Positions 12,959-25,293 of a stretch of 64,000 nucleotides of DNA are shown in pieces (positions within the stretch are counted from its first letter, which is position 1; the number at the start of each line of letters is the position of its first letter). Below the pieces are notes generated by a model. That model saw only the letters and a list, made by a program, of their open reading frames with translations. It was not told the origin of the DNA and did not search any database. Source of the stretch: Wuchereria bancrofti. Lineage: Eukaryota; Nematoda; Chromadorea; Rhabditida; Onchocercidae. The stretch spans positions 248,001 to 312,000 of the forward strand of contig SSBO01000010.1 of the NCBI GenBank assembly GCA_005281725.1, read 5' to 3'. The position numbers and the translations under genes were made by a program.

Positions 12959-14804
12959 AGACAAACTATCCGATCGGGTATTAGCCTACAAATCGTAACA
13001 ATCATCAAAATCAAATATTTCAATACTCTTTTGTGTACCAATTTTTGTTGTACTTATTTCTATCTTTTTAAAACCAACAAAAAAAGGAAAAAAAACCGAA
13101 AATGTTTTCAGACATTTTGTAAACTCTTTTTTACGTTTAAAAAAAAAGAAAAGAAAAATTGAAGTATTTTCATTTTTCAACATTACATTAAATTATTAAA
13201 TAAAACTAATTTAATGCATTATATTAATTATATTACATACATAATAAAATAATGTAATAAAATTTTGCTTTTTTCTTTTTTTTTTTTGATAAATTCTAAA
13301 TTATTCTTATAAATAAATTGTATCATACTGCTATCTTTCCATCAATTTATTCCATTTTTCTCTATTCAAGTTATCATGATTATCATTCATCTTGTTGTGC
13401 ACACAATAATAATAATAGTAATAGTAATAATTAAATAAATAAGTAGCTAATACACGAACAATAATAGTTAATAGTAATAATTATAAAAATACTACCAATA
13501 AAAATAATAATAATAATTAGTAATAATATAAAAAAGTAATAATAAACATTTCATTTTAAATCTTATTTTTTCCTAATTTCAAAAAAAAAAGATCGTTTTC
13601 TGTTTTTCAGCAATTACATGAATAAATATATTTGTTTGTGTTTGATATTTTTTATGAATATATTGAAGCGTTTTCTTTTTTCTTTTTCGAAATTTTTCAA
13701 AGAAAAATCGTGTTAAATTTTACCGTACTAAAATTTCTCTCTACTTTATAGCTATAAAACTTTTCTTTTTTCCCAAACAAAATTTTTTTTTTTAGATGTT
13801 AGAATGACCATATGTATAAAATGTAAGGGAAAATATTAGACTTTTTAGTTCTTAAATTTTAAAAATTTATTTTAACTTTCTCAAATTAATCAATAAAATA
13901 GAGTTCGCTTCGAAGCATATCTAATGCTCATCATTCTATAAATAAAAGTAAATAACTTCGGCCCAGATTTCACCATTTAAAAATTCAAATGAAGTCGATG
14001 TATTGTCTGAGTGTCTGTGGTGTATGTGGTATGTGTATGTTGTTATGTTGAACTGATTTATTCTGAAGTACTATATTGAATGCTGATTAAAGAGTATTTC
14101 TGAAATCTCGTAAAATTCAACCAAAATAAGGCACCACTATTGAATTAAAAAATTTTCATATTAATGATAAAAATGAAATTAAAAAAATGAAAAAAAATAA
14201 TGAAATATTCTTTCGGAATTAAAAGAAAAAAAAATTTCGGAATTTACAGTTCATCTTCTTTCATTCCTTTCTTTTTTCTTCCTCTCATCTTTAATCTATA
14301 AATTATTTTCCTATCAATTTCAATTAATTAATCATTGTTACATTTGACTTCATTTCATTTTTATCATTATTACCATTTTTTTTTTCTTTTACATAACAAT
14401 AGGATGAAATTTAATGATAAATTGTCATCTGATTTTAAGATAATAATTGAATTTGAAATAAAAATAAATTAATGATTTAGTTTTAAATGAGAAATGATAT
14501 AAATAATATTTTATTTATCACCTCTTTCATTCTTCTTTCTATTTATCACCTACCTTCAATATCATTTATTTCTCTCTCTCTCCCCCTTCCCTTGAGTTTT
14601 TCCCATCTTTTTTCCATTTCTAACTTTTCACATTTTATTCCTCTACTCTTCTCGCTTCATACTTTTATAATTTCATTCAGTTTTTACTGACAATTCACAT
14701 CATCAAAATCTATGAATGCTTTGAAAGAAGGATTGAATGATGATGATGATGATAATAATGGTGACAATGGTGGTGACAGTGATGATAGTAGGAATGTCAT
14801 CTAC

Positions 14805-14935
14805 ATACATACATATTAGGTGGTAAATGTCACAGTGTGTGGACACACATAAATGAACCATTGCAGAAAAGGTTAGTTAGTAATCGATTACGGTAGCAAA
14901 CTGAAGGAAGAATACACATTCAACAACAAAATTCA
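14805..14935. promoter_or_regulatory. candidate regulatory block with homeodomain-type palindrome
   Basis: Non-repetitive sequence containing GTGTGTGGACACACA (inverted-repeat core GTGTG...CACAC) and TAATCGATTA, a palindrome of two TAAT-type homeodomain half-sites, at about 14882-14891. It follows a GAT repeat and precedes the CACATA satellite. Regulatory role is inferred from motif content only. Confidence 0.35.
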
Positions 14936-15028
14936 TTGTTATCATTCCCATCCCTCATTTATATTTCACTACAATGAAAACCTGCTTCTGTACTGCTTGC
15001 TTTCTATTGCTACTATTTCATATTTTAT

Positions 15029-15474
15029 ATACACACACATACACCGCATACATCACATACACATGTAGACACATATATATACACCACATACGCATATACA
15101 CATACATCACATACACAACATACATCACATACACACATACATCACATACACACATACACATACATCACATACACCACATACACACATACATCACATACAC
15201 ACATACACATACATCACATACACACATACACATACATCACATACACATGTAGACACACACATACACCACATACGCATATACACATACATCACATACACAA
15301 CATACATCACATACACAACATACATCACATACACACATACACACATGCACACATACACATACATCATATACACCACATACACACATACATCACATACACA
15401 CATACACATAGATCACATACACCGTATACATCGCATACACATGTACATACATTACATACACCACATATGCATAT
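15029..15474 (+). repeat. (CACATA)n-like satellite
   Basis: Degenerate array of ACACATACATCACATACACA-type units. Long open frames on both strands here are side products of the repeat, giving Thr/His/Tyr/Ile or Tyr/Val/Cys/Met repeats, and are not genes. The same array recurs after the N at 16241. Confidence 0.9.
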
Positions 15475-16240
15475 ACACAGACACACATACATATGTCGTA
15501 CTCACATACACATATACACACTCACATACACGTATACGCATATATGCAGACTACACACTCACATATGCATGTATACACATATACATACACCACATGCATA
15601 CATACACATACAGACATGCACACAAATACATAGATGGATATATGGAGTGATTTATTTAGTCACATGAAAGTTATACATAAACATTTCTGTTTACCATTCT
15701 ATCAGTATCATATCACGATAAAAAATGATTGTGTTACTATTAATTACTTATTGTATGACTTATTACTTTTACTTTACTACAACTTATTGTTTATACTTTA
15801 CTGTTTAATTATTGTTGCAATTACTTACTGTATGGCAACTAATTAAACGTTTATTATGTTGCTAACAACATGAAAATATTTCATCTTTTTTTTTTGTGAA
15901 TTTCAATTTATCATCTAATAACGATATTACAGTTAATAAGACAACAATAAGGAAATATTCTATTAACGATATTTATATTTAATATTACAATGAAATTATA
16001 TAGATTATCATTACTGTATAATTTTATTACTACAATAAAGAAATAATCTATCACTGATATATTTTTATTAATGCAATAAAGCAATTAGAGTTATTTATTA
16101 TTACATTACTGTTATTATATTACTTTATTGTTGCTAATACTACTAAACTAAGGAAATAATCTTTGCTATTACAATAAAACAATATTAACCTTGCTATTAA
16201 CATTACTATGGCAAAAAAAAAGGTTTAAAATGTTTTAATA
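15475..16240 (+). repeat. copy 1 of a 906-bp-offset direct duplication
   Basis: This stretch matches 16381-17146 base for base as far as I compared, apart from one difference in the repeat part (CATACACGTATACG here, CATACGCGTATACG there). Copy 1 ends at a lone N at 16241. No gene lies in it; a 70-codon open frame is present identically in both copies but looks like random AT-rich sequence. Confidence 0.9.
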
Positions 16241-16380
16241 NACACATACATCACATACACACATACACATACATCACATACACCACATACACACATACAT
16301 CACATACACATACATCACATACACACATACACATACATCACATACACATGTAGACACACACATACACCACATACGCATAT

Positions 16381-17146
16381 ACACAGACACACATACATAT
16401 GTCGTACTCACATACACATATACACACTCACATACGCGTATACGCATATATGCAGACTACACACTCACATATGCATGTATACACATATACATACACCACA
16501 TGCATACATACACATACAGACATGCACACAAATACATAGATGGATATATGGAGTGATTTATTTAGTCACATGAAAGTTATACATAAACATTTCTGTTTAC
16601 CATTCTATCAGTATCATATCACGATAAAAAATGATTGTGTTACTATTAATTACTTATTGTATGACTTATTACTTTTACTTTACTACAACTTATTGTTTAT
16701 ACTTTACTGTTTAATTATTGTTGCAATTACTTACTGTATGGCAACTAATTAAACGTTTATTATGTTGCTAACAACATGAAAATATTTCATCTTTTTTTTT
16801 TGTGAATTTCAATTTATCATCTAATAACGATATTACAGTTAATAAGACAACAATAAGGAAATATTCTATTAACGATATTTATATTTAATATTACAATGAA
16901 ATTATATAGATTATCATTACTGTATAATTTTATTACTACAATAAAGAAATAATCTATCACTGATATATTTTTATTAATGCAATAAAGCAATTAGAGTTAT
17001 TTATTATTACATTACTGTTATTATATTACTTTATTGTTGCTAATACTACTAAACTAAGGAAATAATCTTTGCTATTACAATAAAACAATATTAACCTTGC
17101 TATTAACATTACTATGGCAAAAAAAAAGGTTTAAAATGTTTTAATA
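16381..17146 (+). repeat. copy 2 of the direct duplication
   Basis: Near-identical second copy, preceded by more CACATA satellite (16242-16380). It runs on into unique sequence after 17146, while copy 1 is cut by the N. This pattern suggests two overlapping contig ends that were not merged. Confidence 0.9.
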
Positions 17147-18234
17147 GAATGAGATTATGATTATTGATACTATTATTCAATTACATGGTAATAAAATTCA
17201 ATTAACTGAAGCAATTTTAAGATTTAAAAATCATTTTGAATATTTATTTTTAGAAATCCTTCGTTTATATTTGCAAAATGATAATGCATATTGCAAATAG
17301 TTCCTCAAAATTTTATTTATTCAATGTTAGTTTTTTTTTCCTTTCCCTTTCATAATCTTATCATTTCATGATGCTATCATTAATCACAAATTTGCTATCA
17401 TTAATCGAACTTTTTTTTTTTTTTACAAAATTGCTACCATTAATCAAGCAATCGTAATCTTTTCACATATACGACTAAAATTTTAAATTAATTTTTAAAA
17501 CAAGAATATACATTTGTGTATAATTGCCGCTAATCACTATTATTTGTTAAATATCATAATTAGTGTATAGCATTATCACTTTTTTATAAACTTTTTTTAA
17601 ACTATCTTTTTATGAATTTTTATAAAATTTTTTTTACCACTATAAACCTACTATTACTGTTCTAAATATCTTTTTTTATAAACTTTTTTTTACAAACTTA
17701 TTACTATCAATATTCTAAACTTTTTTTATAAATTTATCATAACTATTCTAAATTAAACAAAGTAACAATTCGATAATTTAAATAATATTTAAATATTTGA
17801 CAAAAATTAAAAAAAATTTAAATTAATTAAAATAGAATGTACAACAATTAATATTACCAATAGTTGTTAAAATATCTCAAAAGAGAGAGAGAGAGAGAGA
17901 GGAAAAAAAGACAAACAGACGACGAAACAAGTAAAAATTAAAAAGTGAAATAATCGAAAATATTTGATACTTAATAAATAAGTAGTAATTGTGTATATAA
18001 ATATATTTGTATGCCATACTTATTTGATATATATTCACTTTTCCTTAAGTTTACTTTACATGCACTATGTATCGATGATAGTTAGTTATACTTCCTTTTG
18101 CAAAATCAATATGTGCCATCTAAAGCTCATATGCAAATAAAAAGTGTATAAATAAAATTATGGTAAAGTAGTCGTATTCATTGGGAAAAATTTTTCCTAT
18201 AACATTTAAATTTATGATAATTTTTTGAAGCTAT
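17147..18234. other. gene desert, part 2
   Basis: AT-rich with poly-T runs and a (GA)n tract at about 17884-17902. Nothing coding recognised. Confidence 0.5.
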
Positions 18235-18505
18235 CGATTAATTGATTGACTGATTGATTGACATTTATTAATTAACTAATGAATAATACTTTAATTTGTT
18301 TAATTTTTGAATAATTCCAAATGAAAAATTGTTATAATAAAAGGAAAAAAAAACTATATAATCAGACAAGAGATTAATTGATTGATTGATCATTTTGAAC
18401 ATTCATTAATTAACTAATGAATAATACTTTAATTTGTTTAATTTTTGAATAATTCCAGATGAAAAATTGTCATAATAAAAGGAAAAAAAAAAAAACTATA
18501 TAATC
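18235..18505 (+). repeat. two-copy direct tandem duplication, about 137 bp
   Basis: ATTAATTAACTAATGAATAA and the following 90 or so bases (ACTTTAATTTGTTTAATTTT, AATAATTCCA, ending ACTATATAATCAGA) occur at about 18268 and again at about 18405 with only a few differences. Non-coding, relatively recent local duplication. Confidence 0.85.
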
Positions 18506-18834
18506 AGATAAGAGAGAGAGAGAAAGAAGAAAAAAGGAAAACAAAATATGATTGTTTAGTAGAAAAAGGAAAAATTAATGATAAATAAAATGAATTTATA
18601 CATGATTGAAATATATGAATTGAAGAAATGAATTAAAAGATTGAAAATAGAATAAATTTATGTATGATCGAAATAAATGAATTACAATAATGAATTGGAA
18701 AAATTATAAAACTATCCAAATGTCACATACATAGATAGATACCTTTAGAGGAATTGAATGGAAAAAGCTGGGTGGGACATGTGACATTTTACAAGTGATA
18801 CTACTTTTTTTTGTTGGTAAAATAATTCACGTTA

Positions 18835-18910
18835 AGTCTCTTAACGATGATACGGATCAGCCGGCTGGGCTCCAACAACGATCTTGATTAGCCGTTGTTA
18901 AGCTGCTTTT
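18835..18910. promoter_or_regulatory. GC-richer block with inverted repeat
   Basis: Contains AGCCGGCT and the inverted repeat AACAACG (18874-18880) with CGTTGTT (18893-18899) around ATCTTGATTAGC. It stands out from the AT-rich sequence around it. Candidate regulatory element by composition and symmetry only. Confidence 0.4.
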
Positions 18911-21900
18911 AAGTATAATTTTCTTTTTCATCTTCTGTTCTCTTTGTTAAGTCTTTTTTATCATCTTTTTATATTTACCAAATTTCATCTCATCTCTCCA
19001 CCACTTCTCATACTTTGGCTTAATTTGAAGTAAAATCAATAAATGAATAAATAATTGATTTTAATTGATAGCACAGTATGTATATTTAATAAACTTATCA
19101 CTCAATTATTAAATTTCGGTTTAATGTGCTCATCTCAAATTGTTATGTATGATGTAAATAGCAAATTAAATTATATTAGATGCAAATAACAATGTAATGT
19201 ATATATTTTGATCATATCACCGGAAGTAGTATCATTTATCAATTTATCAGTGATCATCACACTTCTGTTATTATCTTATATATTTATATTATTGTAATCC
19301 TTTTTCTTTGTGGTTTTTTTTTTTTCATTTTTTGCTTTTGAAAATGATTAAATAAATTGAACATAAATGAAACATAATTGAATGCACATAAAAAGCAAAG
19401 AAACTGTTATCATTTGAAAAAAAATATATATACTCACGTATATTTGATAATTTTTTTTTTTTTTAAAATAACTTTTTTTTAGCTTGGGTGATTTGCAATT
19501 ATTTAAAAGAATTTTTTCTCGTCATATTTTTTGTGGTTTTATTTGATTTCTAAATTTTGATTTATTTCTGCTAGATTAAATATGAATTATTAATTATTTT
19601 ATGAAAAGAGCAAAACAAATACGTGACTTCTAAATGATAATTTTGCTCATTATTAGTTTCAATTATCAAAATAATATGAATATATGGATTAATTAAAGCT
19701 GTAATAAATTTGGCTTAATTAAGACAAATAAAGTTGACTTAGTAAACTATTATTAGTTGAAACAATTTTTAAGTTAATAATTTCATAATTCACATTTATG
19801 TTTTTATTTCCAGTATTTTACTTGCAATTTGTATACGTAAACTGCCCCAATTGTTGATTTATGTTCAAAACGATTTATTTAAATTTAAATTAATAAATTA
19901 ATAAATTGGCAAATTTTCCTACATTTAAAATGTCGCACTGATTAATAATAACTTATGTAAACTATTTTGGATAAGTTAATTTAGTTCATTTCAGCACGAA
20001 AAACTGAAATTGAATGAATTTATTAAAAATAAGTGCTCATTGTAAAATTATTATTCATTGATAATTTTAACTAAAGCATCAACCGTTAGGTTACAAAATT
20101 AATTACATCAATAATTTGAATGACATTTTCAAGTTTTTCATTGTAAACTTTGGTTTATTTTAAAATTTGCAATACTTGCGTAAATTATTTTTATGTCAAT
20201 TAAATGCAATTCACCAATTATTGTTTTGATTTCTTATAAAAGTGAATTGTTTCAAAATCGAAGTTGAAATTGAATTGCTTAATTCTTTGATTAAACGAAA
20301 AAATGAAATTTTTTATCCAAAATATTATTTATTTCCTTTTTGATTAATATTATTTACTTTTTCATAACAGTTTTTTTTCTTGACAAATTATAAAATAATA
20401 ACAAAATGAAAATAATTAATGAAATTATAAACAATATCATATTTTTATTCATTTTCATTCATAAAAGTTAAAATTTTCAAATAAAATATTTAATATGAGA
20501 CATTAATAATAAAATATAAAATTTGATGAATAATCTAAAATTTAAATTTGACAAATGATCGAAAATTAGTTAAAGTTTAATGATTTTTCGCTAATGTAGG
20601 AATTAATTTATTTAATTTTATTCTGTTCATCTGTAATAAAAAAAAACATGAAAGAGAGAAGGGGAGAGAGAGAGAAGAAAAGAAAGGAAAACAAAAATAT
20701 ATAGTAAAAAAGACAGAGCAAGAAGGAGAGAGAGAGAGGGAGAGGGAGAAAGAGATGGAGAGAGAATATCAGATTAGAATAAATTATTATTTGCAAAAAT
20801 ATTATTTCCGGGAAAAAACCGGATGAATGAATAAATTATCATAGTTATCATTTTTACCAAATACATATATATATATTTATTAATGAACAGAAAATGTGTA
20901 TGTTTGTGTGTATGCTCAGAAATATATGTTTACCGCTTATCAATTTTATTAATATTAAATCCACTTCATCATTCTCTTTTCTTTTTCTCTTTTCCCCTGC
21001 TTTCATCTTTTTCATAACTTTACATTTCCCTGCGGCTTTTTTTTTTCTCCCATTCATTAACTATTGTTGTCACACTTCACAATATTTGTCATCTTTTTAG
21101 ATTTATGATATATACATAGATGAAGTATTAATCAGAAGAATGAAAATAAATCTGTCCACTTGTGTACTACCAAAATATATTCTCGCTATACTTTTTTTTG
21201 ATGTTTACCGATGTTATGGTGCTAAAGTTCATCTAGTAATCATAACAATAGGTACATACAAACACAAAAATAATTTAATGCTCATCACTTTTTTGTTTGT
21301 TTGTTTGTAAATCCCTTCTTAAATTTGTTTATTTCCGCCAAAAAAGAAGGAAGAAAAAGAAAGAAAAGGATTTATTGAAAATATTTAATTTTTAAAATAA
21401 ACTTATTGAAAATATTTATTTTTGAAAATAATTATAAAAGATTATTTGAGATATTGTCGAAAAAAAAATGAAATTAGAGTAGTAATTTAAATGATTGATG
21501 ATAAAAAGAAGAAATTTTTTGTAATATGATAGAAGTGTGTGAGTAATTTCACATCGAGATTAAGCAATAGAAAATAAAAAAGGAAAGGAAAAGGAGACAA
21601 AGAGGAAAAAAGAAACAGAAGTCGAAAGAGCAAAAATCATAAAAATTTCCTTTTTTTTTCATTAAAATATTTCCAAAAAAGAAAGGAGAGAAAGGAATGA
21701 AATATGAAAAATTCATTATTAGAATGAATTTTAATTTTTTAGAAATTTCAGCAAATTCATTTATTAGCATACTTTGTTTCGAAATATTTTCTTTTTTTTT
21801 CTTCTTCAATTCATTAAAATTCTTGTATAAATTGTTGATAGTATGATATATTCATTTTATCAAATTTGTTTACAACAGATAAACATACACACACATACAT

Positions 21901-21940
21901 ACATACATGTATACACATTTGTACATACTAAAGAATATTA
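18911..21940. other. gene desert, part 3
   Basis: AT-rich sequence with a GA-rich tract at about 20650-20765 and poly-purine/poly-pyrimidine stretches near 20970-21040 and 21570-21680. No gene recognised. Confidence 0.5.
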
Positions 21941-21944
21941 TTAT

Positions 21945-22200
21945 GGTACAGAATTCTGAATTCTGCCTAGGGTTGACACTTCATGCATTAATCTACACGC
22001 CATTGGTTGTCACATCGCTGAAGGTGGGAGGAGGATAACGAGGAGGTGGTGTACAAGGTGAATTGCACCGACACACACACATACATACACACACACATAC
22101 GCACATCGTTTGCAATAGTGTTTGGAGGAAAAGTTATATGTATGTATGTATGTGAATGTATGTGCGTGGGTGTATGTGTCGGTTGTATATTTGTGAATGT
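21945..22200. promoter_or_regulatory. mixed-composition block plus CA/TG microsatellites
   Basis: Begins with CAGAATTCTGAATTCTG (overlapping EcoRI-like palindromes), then a non-repetitive, GC-richer part to about 22065, followed by (CA)n near 22070-22105 and a (TATG)n/TGTG-rich part near 22140-22200. Candidate cis-regulatory block; no coding sense. Confidence 0.3.
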
Positions 22201-22719
22201 ATATGATGACTATTCACATTTGAGAATTGAAAATTCATTATTCTATATAGCAATTGGTGATTGAAAATGAATGAATGAATGAATGATATTTGCAAAACAG
22301 TCATCACATCAATCTATCTGTCAACTGGCTGATGTTTCCCTCACTGATTACTTCCATCAAATTGTCCCATCCTTTTTTTTTTTTTTTTTCATCTCATCTT
22401 TTCCTCTTATAATATCTATTTGCTGACATACCGTAATCATATAAACCTCATCGGTTCTTTTCTTTTTTTTTTTCAAATTCATTTTTAAATGATTGTTTTG
22501 CTTGCTTGCTTTTCTTCGTTTTTTCTTATATTTTAAGATATAAAAAATATTATTGTTTTGTTTGTAAATAAATTTAATTGTTAAATGATATTGAAAAGTT
22601 ATATAGAATAAATACTTGAAATATTACTTTAAGAAGGTAGTAGAATGAAAAGATTAGAGGGAAGAAGGAGGAGGAGATGGAAGAAGTGAAAGAGGACATT
22701 AAAGAATTGTTTGATAAAA

Positions 22720-22925
22720 TAGCAGCTGAGCCCGGTTAAATTGTCAGCTTAGAAGTGTCAGCGAGTTAGTTAGGCGGTTTAAATCGTATAGATCATCCTG
22801 ATTACTACAAACAGAGTGGTATTAACTTTCAAGTATGAGCGGATTGTTTCGGGAAAGAGAAAAGCCAGAAAAAGGTTAACCTGTTGTAACCTTACATTGT
22901 CATCAATTTGGCAAACACATACGAA
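22720..22925. promoter_or_regulatory. non-repetitive block upstream of the Otx gene
   Basis: About 200 bases of balanced composition within AT-rich DNA, with CAGCTGAGCC, GGCGGTTTAAATCG, GATCATCCTGATTAC, GCGGATTG and the palindrome GGTTAACC. Open frames cross it on both strands, but none has splice context. It lies about 2.4 kb upstream of the Otx start and is a candidate enhancer. Confidence 0.35.
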
Positions 22926-23833
22926 TTGTTTTAATCCAATTATGAAATTTGTAAATTTTTGTATATTTATTAGAAATAAACTCTTTAAATTTAACACTTT
23001 TACAGGTATTATTGACATTTGTTCCTTTTCATTCATTTTAATGCGTCATGTATATATGTAATTTCTTCACTACCTTTTAACCTATCCTATCTTACTTTAC
23101 CCTACCCTATCCTGTTCTACCTTATATAATTCTTCCTTCTACTTCCTTTTTTTTTAATGAACAAAGATTACTTTTGTTGATTCTTTTTCTGTCAATACCA
23201 AAATGGTATTCCTTTCATATAAGCTCATTTAAGCGTCTTTTAAACTTCTTATATGCTACCCATTCACATATCTCTGACAATAATAATAATAAAGTGAGAG
23301 AGAAAATCTTCTTTGAATGAGTTAAAGTTAGATTTTCGGCTCATTCAAATATTTTAATGACAGATAATACTTAGATTAGTAATGGGAAAAGTTCATCCGA
23401 ATAGGTGCTTCCAATTTTTGCATTTATAATGGAAATATAAAACAAAATAAAAAGTTATTTAAATTTTTCTATTTATTTGTTTTCTTTTTTTTCTAATTAA
23501 CATTTATTACTTAGATTTCTTTCTTTCTTCAATAAATTTATTTGAAAATTTATTTCATCTTACTGATTAAAAATCATTTCTGAATTTGTTTGTAATATTA
23601 AATAGAATTGCATCGATTAGAGAATGCTGTTGTACGTTATCTAATTAATATATCACATCTTATTTTAGTGATGAATAAATAATTAAATATATATATTGAA
23701 GGGAAAAGATTACTGTAAAATTATATGACTTTTACGACTTTTCCTTTTTCTTTTTTTTCCTTTTCGTCTTCAATGATGCTATGAGGCAAATTATCAATTA
23801 TTGCTTTTTATTCGTTAAAAACGCATTTAAAGT

Positions 23834-23890
23834 TGCATTTAGGGTTACGATATGCATTTAAGGTTACGGTATGCATTTAAGGTTACGATA
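23834..23890 (+). repeat. 19-bp tandem repeat, three copies
   Basis: TGCATTTAGGGTTACGATA, TGCATTTAAGGTTACGGTA and TGCATTTAAGGTTACGATA follow one another directly. Short array in the upstream region of the Otx gene. Confidence 0.85.
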
Positions 23891-25277
23891 TCTTTAACAT
23901 TAAATTTATCCGCTCTAATGAAAGTATAATAAAGGAAATAAATTGTCCTAGCAAGCGCAGATGTTTTTAATCATTATCGCAATAAGAAAAAAGTAAAACA
24001 GAGGTTATAAGGTTATGCATCATCAACATTTTTAACATTATTCAATTATCTGATCAAATTGAATACAATTAAACTGTTTGATAAAATATGTTATGTGAAA
24101 TATTTAATAAATTTGGATAACTATTCAAGGTTTGTTTTTTGAAAAGAGCTTATAATGCCAAATTTTATACTTGTTATTTTAACTAACTAAATGGATTTTT
24201 TTTTGTTTGTTTGTTTTTGAAAAAAATTTCGAACATAAACTATTTAACAATTACAGCAATGATAATATACCATAAATAATGTTATTAGTAGTCAAATTTA
24301 AAAACATACAGTAATTCTTTTCTATAAGTTATTAAAATCAATTCGATCAAACTTTCACACAGTAATATTCTTTTATATTTACAATTTCAAGAAAATGCTG
24401 AATGACGCTATTCTTAACAGTTATCATTTCATATATCTAATCTTCACTAATTTGTTAATCAGTAAACTTTTTTAAACTATCATTTGGAATACTTGTCATC
24501 AAATTAATATAGAATTAACTAGACATTAATCTTAAAAGTTGTCAGTAAATACATAGTACAATAATCATAGGAAATAAATGTTCATAATATTTGCTTCTGT
24601 TGTAGTTCCTTTGTGTTAACAGTACTTCAAACTCTTTTTATTATTATTTTATCTGATACAATTTTTTTTTTTTTTTTGTTTTTTAATGAGGAACAGTTTT
24701 ACTTAAAAAAGAAAACGAGAAGAGAAAATTTATCGTACAATGGTTTGAACTTTTTAACATCTTCAAAATATTCAAAATAAACTTATTTTTCTCTTAGCAA
24801 TAAATAATAAAATGATGAATTAAAAAAAAAAGTCTTNGATTCTTTCAAAACAATATCTGTACACAATATTTGTACATTTAGAATAACTAAATAATATTTT
24901 TTGTATTTTTTTGCTTTAATAACAGAGTGAAGTTAAGTTTAAAAAGTTTTCAAATAAAACTTACAACTATGTTTTTCTTAAGGACAATTACTATTTCGTT
25001 TTTGGAAAGAAACGGTCATTAATGTAATGGAATATTCTTCAAAAATATGAAATTATTAATTAGTGATTTGTGTAAAAGTGAACTTAGATGTATAAAATAG
25101 GCGCAAATGTCATGTTTTGTGTAAACTTAAATTTCAGATTCCTGTTTCTTTTAATAAAACTTTGTTCGTTGTTGACAATAAGGCAGCATTTGAATTTTCT
25201 CAGTTTTATGCAATTTTAGAGCGTTTTCATTAAAATTGAATTTCAGAATTTATCATTAATAAATACTTCTGAGATCT
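23891..25277. other. proximal upstream region of the Otx gene
   Basis: AT-rich, with one ambiguous base (N) at 24837. No TATA box or other core element can be named with confidence, because TA-rich stretches are everywhere. Confidence 0.4.
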
Positions 25278-25284
25278 TTTTTAG
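25278..25284 (+). promoter_or_regulatory. probable spliced-leader acceptor for the Otx gene
   Basis: TTTTTAG lies nine bases before the ATG at 25294. In nematodes, a strong acceptor with no matching upstream donor just before the start codon usually marks spliced-leader addition. An ordinary 3' splice site joined to an upstream 5'UTR exon is the alternative. Confidence 0.5.
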
Positions 25285-25293
25285 ATCTAGCAA

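Noticed and set aside
14974..15667. Long open frames on both strands in the CACATA satellite
   Set aside because: They are repeat translations (His/Thr/Tyr/Ile or Tyr/Val/Met/Cys) with no splice or start context; the same frames appear wherever the repeat does.
15634..16752. Identical 70-codon open frames in the two duplicated copies
   Set aside because: Identity follows from the duplication; composition is AT-driven and the duplication itself is probably an assembly artefact.
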